NCBI GenBank assembly: GCA_013399855.1
Contig: VXAY01002371.1
Location: 1,978,883-2,042,882 of the forward strand
DNA from: Oxyruncus cristatus
Taxonomy: Eukaryota; Chordata; Aves; Passeriformes; Cotingidae
Length of the DNA stretch: 64,000 nt
Direction: 5' to 3'
Below are positions 36,601 to 48,600 of this stretch, in pieces. The notes under the pieces were generated by a model. It did not search any database. It was not told the DNA's origin and was given only the letters and a program-made list of their open reading frames with translations. How positions within the stretch are numbered: position 1 is the first letter of the stretch; every line of letters begins with the position of its first letter. Position numbers and translations under genes: made by a program.

Positions 36601-39600
36601 ATACACAATTCTATCTGTCTGCTTTGCCTGTTAGGTCAATATTTTATATATAACTGATATAGATATGTATGTACTGGCTATATTTTATTGTTTCCCAACC
36701 AAGTCTTTTTTTGGTCCGTCACTTCCTATTTCTGTGTATAAATAACCTCAGGAATTTTTGTCACAATCAGTAAGCTGATCTCAGAGGTCGCCTCTTATCA
36801 CTATTTTCAGACAGATTGTACCTGTTGTTCTAGTCAACTCTGAATTGCTCAGGCGGCTGGAGGTGATGACCACTGCAGATCCCTTCCAACTGAAATATGC
36901 TACGCCGTGCTATGCTATCCTATCCTTTCCCGTCTGGCTTTTAGTATTTTGATGTTATTACTGTTACATCTTGTTCACTGTTTTTCAGGTCATATTATAT
37001 GAATGGAAAAATAAGATATCAATAGTTTTACAATTAAAAAAAATTTTTTTAAACCTGCAAATTTTATGCATATATTCCTTTCTTCAGGCCGCTGCCAGAG
37101 GTTAATCTATAGGGTGATTACTGCAGACTTTGGCCTTTCATCAATTTCAATAGCAGTTCTCCTATGAAACCCTGATGTTGAATCCATATGAGCATCCTAG
37201 TTTCTATGTCTGCAGTACCTGCTTCTGAGTTATTCCTTGATATGTGTATGGTGGGGAGGGGTTATAACTGATTTAAAAAATCCTGTTTAATTTTTCATGC
37301 ATTTTAGGATCTTGACAGTGCTATAATAGAGAGGCAGAGTTTAGAGATGGAGATCAGAAACCTCCAAGATAAACTGACTGTTAACCAGAAAGCCTTGGAC
37401 ACCTCAAAGAGGGAACTGCACAGTCTGAAGAAATCTTCCAGTGAGTTAGATGGAAGCTTGAAGAGCAGCAGAGCAGAAGCCATGACTGCTTGGAGCTCTT
37501 TAGAGGCTTTTAAAGAACAAATTGCTACCCTACTCAGCAGTGGATCTGCAATAGTTGAACCATCTGAGAAGGCCATTTTGGAGAGGATTCGAGAAATAAA
37601 TTGTAAAGAGGAGAGTAAACAAATAGTAAGTCAGCAACTACTGCACTTACCCAATGTGTATATTTATTCTGTTTGGATCCTGCTTCATTTTATTCATCTG
37701 GTAGAGTGGTGGTTCCTTCTGCTTAGGTTTTGAAATTACAGAAACCTTTAATTTTGTTGTCAGTTGATTTGAGGTAATAGGTGAAAAGCATCTTTGTTTT
37801 ATTAAGTAGGAAGAGTTCAGAAATTAAATTAATAATAGATACTGTTAAGAAGAAAAGAGTTGGAATGGTCTTTCAGTTAAAGTATTGAAATTTGGTTTCA
37901 GTGCCAGCAGACATCAAAAGTGGCTCTGTGGTTGTGAATAGGCATGGAGGTATGGATTTGCTGCTACGATAGTGACTTGTTTCTCAAAGCATATAAAATT
38001 GATGAGTTTCCCCAGGCAACTTTTTTCCCTATAATCCTCAAAACCTGAACCTCAAAATAAAGAAGTATTTTTACACTTACAGCTAAACATTGTTCACCAT
38101 CCAGGACAAAGGTAATAGGAAGGCAGTTGGCTCTGGCTTGAGATGTTTTGGCTGGTAGTGTTTGCAAAGGTGTGTTTGAATGTACAGGTAGAAAAGGGAC
38201 AACTCAGGAGAAGGGTGAGTCAGAACGCAGTCTGACCAATATCAGGATCCTGACACTGCACTGAAGTTTCTCTCTTGCTTGCTTACATGGGCATTTATTA
38301 ATTTTGTCAGTGAGGACTATTACATAATTAAAAGTCACACACTAGATCAAAAGGTGTTTTCAGTGAGCCACTGAAAACCAACTTCAGCGTCCTTGACAGA
38401 TTTTAAGATTCAAGCATCTCCTGCTGACGTGATGGTTTTTAATGTTTTTGTGTTGTGTCCAGGGTTGAAGAAAGCTTTTGAAAATATCCCTGTGCGTTTT
38501 GATGAAGATTAAAAAAAAAAAAAGGCAACACAAAAAACCATGCCATTGGCCTTCTCGCCCGCCTGGGCACACTGTTGGCTCATGTTCAGCTGGCTGTCAA
38601 CCAGCACATCCAGGTCCTTTTCCACTAGGGACTTCCCAGCCACTCTTCCCCCAGCCTGTAGCACTGTTGTGACCCTGCACTTGGTCTTGTTGAACCTCAT
38701 ACTGTTGGCATTGGCCCATCAATCCAGCTCGTCCAGATTCCTCTGCAGAGCCTTCCTACCCTTCAGCAGATCAACACTCCCACCCAACTTGGAGTTGTAT
38801 GTAAAAGAGTCTTAGTTTGAAATTATCTGGTGGCCACATTAAAACAAAAAGCAGGAAATATGTTTTTTTTGAAGGCTGGCTGAATAAGCTGCACAAGTCA
38901 TAGGCAAAGGAAATTGTGGAGGTCAGAACTGCAGGACCAAAAATGCTGCCTCTGTAAGACATTGGATACAGGCACAGGTGGGTAACATGGGTGCAACTTA
39001 GGAAATGCTGAAGTTCTGGGTTGTCCCTAAACCAAGGATGAAAGTTACACCAGGTTGCTCTGGATGACAGAATGACAGCTTGGTGGGTTTGTGCTCTCAG
39101 CTTCTGTGGTATGGTCCCTCACTTTCTTGTGTTCATGGACCTTTGAAGCCTCTAAAACCCCCTTGTAGCTGGGCTGCACCCAGGGCCACTCCGCAGCCTG
39201 ATAAAAGGGCTGTGGGTTCTCTGACAGCAGCACATCTCTGGAGGAACAAGTTACTGAGACTGCTTTTTTTCCCACTCAGTGATTTTTGATGCAAAAAGCA
39301 TAAAATGTGTGTGTGGGTTCTTGCAGTTTTATTATTGTTTAGTATTTTCTACTGCTGTATTAGCAGCAGTAATTTTTCACTGTTCTTTTGGCAAGTTGGG
39401 TGCAAACTGTTGTTTGTATTTAATTGCCATTTGAGTTGGAAACCTTTCAGTGCTCACAAAATTAATGGCAGGTTTGTGTACCTATTGTTCATTTTATTAA
39501 CAGGAACCAAACAGATGATTAAAATGAAGAGGCTGCTTGGAGATCAGTGCCTGAACACTGAGTTAAAAATGCAGTATAATTAATTATGTAACCAAATAAT

Positions 39601-42600
39601 TTATATGACAGTTAGAAGACAGAGGGAAACAAGCAACTTCTGGGATAGAACTGCCTTTCAGTATTTGGCAGTAATGTAACTAGGTGCTTTCAAGCATCTA
39701 ATTTATAAGTAGTTTACAACTTAAAATCCATTACATTATATGTAGGTGTTGTAAACAGTGTACAGCTAGAAATGTTTTCAAGCTTGTTATGAGATTTTAT
39801 CCTTTTATCCTTGACCTCTGGCTAGATTACAGAAATTATTATTACTATCTTTTTTTTTTTTTTAGCAAAATCTTTTAGTTAAACACTCTTTTACAGTTAA
39901 CAGTTGGGAAACACTCCTGAGGCTTAGTTATCCATATCTACATTCTCCCCTACATGCTGCATGTATTTTCTAAATCACTTACCTGCTTTTTCTACTCAGA
40001 TCCTTGGTAGACTAGTGATTTTATTGGCTTATTTTAAAGAATGCTAGCTGACTACCAGGCATTGCTGCTGTGCTCACATCTCTGGAAATTTTGTGTCTAA
40101 TTAATTTTTATTGATTTTTTTTTTTTTTAATAGCAGTCCCTTTTAGTCATTTGATTCGTATGTGGTTTCTGCTGTTCACTTTTGGATGCCTCACATGTCA
40201 CTGCTTCTGCCACTTTCTCTTGGTAGTTACAGCAGATTTTTCTTTTTGTCTTTGTAAATGCATACATTTTAAAGATAAGTCTTTTACCATATTTTTAGTA
40301 ATTTGATGGTCCATCTTTCATATCTTTCTAGCATTTCCACACCCACCTAACTCCATATGTTTTGTTCATTTGCTTGCTCCCTAGATGGTATCTCAACTTG
40401 AAACCCAAATAGCTAAATTGACTGAAGCTTTGGAAAATCAGACCAGATTGTACAACAAAGCTCTGGAGAGGAGCAGGAAAGCTGAAAAATGTTCTCAGAG
40501 TTTCCAGGATCAACTGAAACACTTGGAAGAAGAATTACTGACTGTAGATCTGATGCAAGATGGTTTGAAGCTTGAGAAACAAAAAGTAGTTGCACATGTT
40601 ATTTAATTTTGAATAATAGTCACTAAGGACAGAGATACAGCTGATTGTATTGCATTGGTCATCTGAAGCATTACTCACAACACTCCAAGTAATGCAAATT
40701 AGCAAAATCAGACATCATGTAGAGGGTAGTAATATCTTTTCTTTGACCAACACTTGGAAAAAGCTAAGCTGTTGAGTTCCAAGTCCATTATTGTGGAAAA
40801 AAAACACCACCCCAAAAGCAGCTTAAAAGAAGTCTCTGTAAATATATCAGAGGTCTTCCAGTGATTCTCTGATTTCAAAACATTCTCTGATCTCTGTGTC
40901 TTTCTCTAGTATATTATCCAGTATGCAATCTCTAAAGATCTTGCAGTCTTTGTTTCTTTTATACTCTTAGACAATCGTGGCTGCCAGGATTTTTTTTATT
41001 AATTGGGTGAATGAACACACTGTTAGCCTGTAACACATTCACATACTAAGGGTTTGAAAAATGACGTAGTACCCAGAAAGCCAAACCAGCCATCCAATGC
41101 AGCTAAGAAAGGCAAAGTTATACCATGTTGCCAGGCCAAGATCAGTGATTAGAAAGTTGGATTTGCAAAGAATCAATGATTTGGTGCTATTTGTTTTGCC
41201 TTAGGCTATAATACAGTAACTTTTATGAATGAAACACCCACCACCCCGGGAGGAAACCAGACAAAGGATCTGTTTCTTCCCCTCTGCATCCTCTGTTAAG
41301 AGCATTTGGCCCTAGATTGTAAAATTTGCCTCTAGGTTTTGCTGCAATAAAGAGATTCTTATTGTGATTTTTTTTTCTGTTAATGCGCAACTTCAGTGTT
41401 CTGCTGATGATGTTTTTGATTTTTTGAATCAGAAGCATCACAAAACAAAAGGATATTCTTGCTAATGAACTAGTAATGAAACTGTTGGTGGGGGCTCTTT
41501 TGTTTTGTTGGTTCTTTGCAAACTTTATGGTCTGCAAAAGAAGTAAGAGAAAAGAATGGGAAACGCAGTTCTTAGTCAGAAAGAGAGCTATGGACTTTGC
41601 AAGAGAGGCTAATTGAGAGCAGGGAACTAATGAAATTTTTAGAGCTAGCAGAGGAGAACAAAGAAGGAAAAACCAGACTGAATAATATTTCGTATATGTA
41701 TGTGTTCATCACCAGATGGAGATGCAATTAAAATAATCTTAAAAGCAATTTTTAAACCAGCAGCTGTTATTTCTGAACCTTGCTCTTCCAAGAGATGGCT
41801 AAAGACAGACCATGTTAATATTCCTATGTCTCCTCAGACGACATCAGATGGCATCACTGGTATCATTTGTATCTGTTTTAAAGGTCACAGTACTGGGCAA
41901 TCATAGCACTTGCAGTTATTAGTTAGGATGTAGCTGTCCTTTCTAACTTCTCCCTGCCCATGCCTATCCATGTAAAACTATGCTCTAGGCAGGAACTGGA
42001 GTCAGAAGCAGGGACATACCTAGTGCTGCAGAGAAGCAAAAATTAATCTTGTCTTACTAAGAAGATAAATACAGTAGGTCGAGGGATTTATGAACAGAAT
42101 AAATGTTGGTTAAATAAGTACATATGGAGAATTTGCAATTGTGTCAGGAGTGTGTACTGTAAGCATAGCCTTTATTATTTCTTGTGGATTGTGTACTTGG
42201 TTATGTACTGTTGACTGCCGCTGTAGGGGGATTGCTTTTAAATTGTACTTCAAGACTTTTAATGTAGTTTTATTATTCTTTTGCCCCCTTTTCCACACCT
42301 TATCTTAGTATCTGAAATTTCTGGAGCAACTGAACAAGAAGATGAAGCTGGATAGTCTAGCAGCAGAGGTTGGATTTGATATGAATATGGATGCAGTTCT
42401 AGCCCGGGTAGAGCAGTTAGTGAAACTGGAAGGTGATGCAGTGATTGAAAACAAGACTGTGGCACACAGCCTCAGAAGGAAGGTATGCAAAACAGACATA
42501 CCATTACTATTTGTTTCAAAGATAAACATTACTATGGCTATATTTCTGTAGTGGTTTGCTAGAAGCAGCAGATTGTATATGTACAAGGAATTTCAAAGAT

Positions 42601-45600
42601 GTCCATTTCATAAAAAGAAGATAGCAAATGTTTGCAAACTGTGCAAACAGACTGCATATTAAAAAAACTAAATCCACCAGTGGGTTGAACACATGATATG
42701 TGTTTATGTGTCTACTTTATAATACACATTTATAATATACTTCTGTGAACAACTACCATCAGTATTTAAATCTGAAAGGATCTGCTGGGGAGGGGGATAT
42801 ATAACACAAACTTCTCTAGAAACTAGTAGGGTGTTGATTGTACTTCACCAAGGATTTCAATGTTTCCAACAAGAACTGTTCCTTCATTCAATAGTTCCTT
42901 CAGGAACAAATCCAAATCTGTTAAAATTTGGTCAAACATCCTTCCATCATCCTGTTATAACACAGTGAAATCTTTAGGGTTTAGGCTTATCAGACTGGTG
43001 AGGAGCTGAGAATTGGAGTCTGTTTAAGGTTTAAAACCAAACTGTATTTCTTTTTTTTTTTTTTTTTTGTGAAGCAACTACCTCTCTAGCAGGGAGTATG
43101 TGTATGTCAATACTCCTCAGATGTTCCAGAGTAAAGCCTGGCAGCTCAGTTCAGATAAACTGAAAACAGGTAGATCCTTCAGCAGCAAAATTAAATTTGC
43201 TGGACCAGGCATTATAGCAGTGGATGAAAACTCCCTTATTTCTGTATATTGCTCCTCCTTCTGGCACACTAGCTTTAACTAACTGATTGTAGATGGAAAT
43301 CCCTTAAACTACCACCACTGAAACCACTGTCTCCTTAATGAATCTCTCTTGCATCTTGCATTTGACTGGTGTCTTACACTTCAGGCAATCTCAGATGTTA
43401 TGAATGATGCACAAGTATTTATGTTCAAATAGGATGAAGTCTTTATGTAAAATCATTCTAGAAGACAGTGCACAAATTCAGGGATTGAGAAGCACAATGA
43501 ATTGGTAATATAAGGAGTATCAAGTTAGTGTATATATGTTGATACTTCTTTACACAGTTTTCAAGAGAGGAAAAGGACTGCAGGTTATATGTGCAACATA
43601 CGGATTATATTTGCAAAACAATCTGTTTAGTACCACTGTCATTCATATATATTTTTTCAAATATCCTCGTGTTTGGAAAACAAGTTGAAGACTCAGAAAG
43701 AAAAACTTGAAAGCAAAGAGCTTCACATGAACCTTCTGCGGCAAAAAGTAACCCAGCTGGAAGAAGAGAAGCAAATCAGAACTGCCTTAGCTATGGAAAG
43801 GGATGAGGCCAATCTCGCTGTCAGAAAGTTACATAAGATGATAGAGAGGTTACAGAAGCAGCTTGATCTGGCAAGAGAAACAAATACTGATCTGAAAGCC
43901 AGGCTGTCTGAAACGAATGAACTTAAGGTGAGTTAAAATGTTACGTTTGTGCTTCTTGCCATTTTTCTATTCCAGTTGTATACAGCTGGTGTTCATTTAT
44001 AAAAAATGTGTTCAAATCTATCTAGGTGTCAAAAGCAAATATAATATTAAAATGTTTTGGTGTATTTTGCAGTTTTTATTGATACACTAAGAAGTGTCTG
44101 TCAAGCACAATGTAAATTTTCAGGCTTGTGTAAGAAAATACAATATATGTAACCTTTTCTTTCCTGCTGATGTGACTGTAATCTTCTGTTTTCCCATACA
44201 TTACACGCACAAGATTTATTCATATAGATATGGGGGAAGAAGGCTTTTTTTCTTGCATACAACAGGCAAGATGCTAAATTTTAATTGTTCCTGTGTACAT
44301 GTGATTTCATCAAGAACCCATAAGAAGTGACATTAAAGTGCTTATTCATGATTGCTTATTTGTTCACATTAGATGAAAAAGTATGAAAAATTTAACGCTT
44401 ATTTATCTTACTGCAGATCAAAACTTTGGAGCAGAACAGAACAATAGAAGAACTCAACAAGTCTCAAGACAAATTGGAAAGAATGAAAGAAAAAGCTGAG
44501 AAACAACTTAGATCTGTCAAATCAGAACTTCTTTTAAAGGAACGTAAAGCTACTGAAGATAAAGAAAAAAACCAAAATATATTAGAAGCAGTTACCAGTG
44601 AAATGAAGGTGCTTAAAACAACCCTTGCAGAACTAGCAAAAAGAGAGAGACAGGTAGGTGTTTAGGTATTTGACAAGTTCTAGCGGTCCCTTAGAATATA
44701 AGAATGTGGTATAGGTGGAGCAGCTATCCATCTGTGCTTAAAACTGTTCTGAACATCATTAAACAAGGAAATTTTAGCTCACACTTGTGAGTCAGTGACA
44801 GTTGTGACACGGAGAGGCAAAGCTATTCTGCAAGTTAAGTTTTGCAAAAGAATAATAAATACAGGCATTATTTTCTTTGTTCATCACAAAATATTATATA
44901 ACCTTTTAAAGAGCTATTAAAATGCTTTCAAATCATGGGATCTCTTTTAACGTATGTCTTTTTCCATGTATCTTAGGCATAAAACTTACCAACTCCTCAT
45001 CCATTTCCTTTCATTTCTCCTTCCTTTCATTCCTCCTTGCCAATTGTGTGAGACTCAACAAGACTAAGGGATAGGATGAAAGGAAGCAGCTTCAAGTTGT
45101 GCTGGGAAGGTTTAGATTGGATATTACGAAAAATTTATTGACTGAAAGGGTAGTCAGGCATTGGAATAAGTTGCCCAGGGAAGTGGTTGAGTCACCAGTC
45201 CTGGAGGTATTTGAAAGATCTGTAGGCATGGTATAGTGATGGGCTTGGCAATGTAGCTTAAGTGTTGAACTTGATAACCTTAAAAGTCTTTTCCAACCTA
45301 AGTGATTCTATGATTCTACATTACTGTGTATAGGCCATAAATTCAAAGAATGTTGGAAAATATAAGAAAAAAACCCAACCACACAACCCCCTCCCCCCCA
45401 CCACCTACTTAATATTGAATGTAACTATTTTGGATCAATTTATGACATATAACTTTGTTATTTAGGTCAGAAAAAGTTTTGTGGTAACTTACCTTGGGGA
45501 GGATGTAGGTAGTTTTGGCAAATGTATTAGTAAATGTGTTCCATTCTAATTTCAAAAAATTGTGAACTGTGTATGTTATTGCCCTGCATATTGTTTTGTA

Positions 45601-48600
45601 GCAATGTTATAGATGACATAATTCTTGAAAGCTAATGGGATGCTTCTTTAAAGTAAAAAAATTATAATTTTAAATTTTTTATTTCAACTGCTCAGAATAT
45701 TAGGTTTTCCAGCTAAAAATTTTATGCCGTATGTCGGCCTAAATAGTGACTCCAGATGAAATTTAAGAATGTTATTTAAAAAAATTAGTCTAGAAAAATA
45801 TTTTTTTATTTATGTGGAGAGAAGACCAACAACTTGGGGATCTTTTTTCCTGGAAGTCTTTAGCATTGTTGTGTTTTATAACAAAGGTTAAAAATTTGGC
45901 AGGAAAATTTAATTTCTTCATATATCTCATGAGGAAAGAAGGCATCCAGCACACAAACCAACTATATTCAGGAAATTATTCCACAGATTCATACATTGAG
46001 TATTTGCTAAAAGCACAAGAATGTTTAATTTTTTCTATCTGAACCCAAGGCATTTCAAACCACTTGAATACTGTTGCAATATTGTTTGGACGTATTTTTT
46101 TTCTTTTCTTTCTATTGGAATAAACCCCCTTCTACTTTCCTGTAGTTACAGTGTGAAAATAAAATACAGAGTCTGCTTTTTACTTCCCCAAAGCCCCACC
46201 CTGCAGTATCTTGGGTTAATGCTCTAAACTGCATTCATTTTGTGGTTTTTTATTTCAGATGATTTTACTGACTGAATGGAAGGTGCAAAGAAAATTTAGC
46301 AGGAGTGCTCACTGCTGTAGCTTAACTCTGGGTTTGGGTCTTGAGTGATGTTTATCTTTTTTATTTCTCTCCTTTATTTCAAATGGTGATTATCTTAGAA
46401 GTTTTAACTCTTGTTGAAGAAAACCTTAAATAGAGTTAGGTGGTTCTTCTGTTAGATGCTAGTATTTCAGCAGATCTGTTATGTTTTTAATACCTTTGTT
46501 GCAGCCAAGAGCAATGCTTCTCTCTGTCAGTTTATGTGGAAAATTTCTTTGTCAACCCTTTTTCTGCATTTTCAATGAACTAGAACTTTGCCTGCACTGT
46601 ACTTTATATGCCACAATGTAATAGAAAAGTCTTTCTGTCTAAAAATTCACATGAATGGCTTAAAGGCTTTCTTTAAGGGCTCTCTGTGCTTTCCACTTTA
46701 GGTTATTTGCTGATGAAAGTTATTGAATTCTTGATGTGTTTATTGTCCATTCAATATAGGTATGACCTGCTTTTCCCATCAGAAATTACGGGTGAGGTGA
46801 TTGTGTATATGTTTTACTTTGTATCTATTCCCTTTGGCCAAATCCTGCCAGATCAATAATCAGTGTCAGTGCATCAAATTTGATTTGATTATTGCATTTG
46901 TTACATGGTTGTAATACAATTTGGTTTACTCACAGTTGCTGTAATTAAGTTGAACAGCTTGCAACAGTAAAGATATGAGAGCAAGAAATTTAGTGCAAAG
47001 TGCAGACCCTAATGTACTCCTGGAGGAGTTGGGTTTGCTGTATAGGTGCTGTCGGGAGTTTACTTAGTCCAAAGGCTGGATCAAACAAATTCTGGCTTTG
47101 CTGACTGCTCATCCTGTCTGTGATCCAGATGTTTAAAAAAATCTTTAGCTTCGGTTACATGGTACTTGCTTAGCACACTGCCAGAGCCCAGCATCAGTGA
47201 CCTCCTGAATTGGTTTTGAAGATAATATATGGGAACTTAAGGGGTTTTGGTGTAACATTGTTTCAAAGTTTCATTGAAGACATTGCACTGTCTCGGTAAT
47301 ACAGACAGCTGGAACTTAATTCTCAAATCATAAAATCGTAGAATGGTCTGTGTTGGAGGGGACCTTGAGGATCATCTGGTTCTAACTCCCCCACCATGGG
47401 CAGTGACACCTTCCACTAGATCAGGTTTCTCAAAGCCCCATCCAACCTGGCCTGGAACACTCCTAGGGACAGGGCATGCAACTTCTCTGGGCAACCTGTT
47501 CCAGTACCTCACTACCCCCTGAGTAAAGAATTTCTTCCTAACATTCCAATCTAACTCTTTTTTTGTTTAAAACCACTTCCCCTTTTCCTACCCTCTACGG
47601 TTGTGTAAATAGACACTCTCCCTCTCTTTTTATAAGCCCTCTTTAAGTACTGGAAGGCTGCAATGAGGTCTCACTGGAGCCTTCTCCAGGCTGACCAACC
47701 CCAACTCTTCCAGCCTGACTTGATAGCAGAGGTGCTTCAGCTCTCTGATCATCTTTGTGGCCCTCCTCTGGACTCACTCTAACAGGTCCGTGTCTGTCTT
47801 GTGCTGAGGACTCCAGACATCAGCCCTAGACTGTCTTGGTTTCCTTTTTGTGTTTCTGAACTGCTGGCAGCTCCTCAGGGTTTGTACTGAGATAAACTGT
47901 CTTTGGCAAAGTCTTGGAATCTAGACCTTGTTTCCAGGAAGGGCTTCAAAAACCTTTCGTTACAGGTGTTGTATAACTGCTTTAGAATTCTGCACAGTAT
48001 TAATGGGGTTGGACACATATTTCAGGAGTGTGTCTGTCTCCTCCTTACCATTAGCCCGTGGCATGACTGGCGGAGTGAGGATGCTGCCACACAAGAGCAT
48101 GAGTCCAGTTTCTTGATGGTTTTAATGATTCTGTGACATTTTCAGTCACTTTCATGTTTAGGAGTGGGGACCTTGGCATTCGAATAGATAGCAAGACAAG
48201 AATATTTCCTCAAATAGGAACATTTCCCTCTTTTGTGGGCTGATGATAAGGGTTATTAAGGCATTTATGATTTTGACTGTGTAATGCATTGTCCATTGAA
48301 GAGGCATTGAAGTTTGACTTGTAATCATCCTTATTAAGAGTTGGGAAGAGCAAATCAGCATTAATGTTAACTAACCTTAAGTTTTTAACGTAGTTACTGG
48401 TGGGGTCACTAGTGATGACAATTAGTTGTGGATGTCTGTCCATTTAGAACTGCAGAAAGTTGGTGTCTTGAATTACTTTGCCAAATACCATTCTTATGAT
48501 ATATTTTCAGCATCTATGCACGGAAGAAGAACAAGCATTTCCAAGCTGCATCTTGAATTTGGGCTGTGTCTTGAATTTGGGCTGTATCCAGACCAAGGGG

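Larger units (their letters stand above)
30916..37307. other. CCDC170 intron 5
   Basis: The largest intron (6.4 kb). It is AT-rich with T tracts near 32020 and 34550-34575. It contains a well-preserved CR1 copy at about 34857-35541 and a possible CR1-type tail near 36855-36930. No exon was recognised. Confidence 0.6.
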
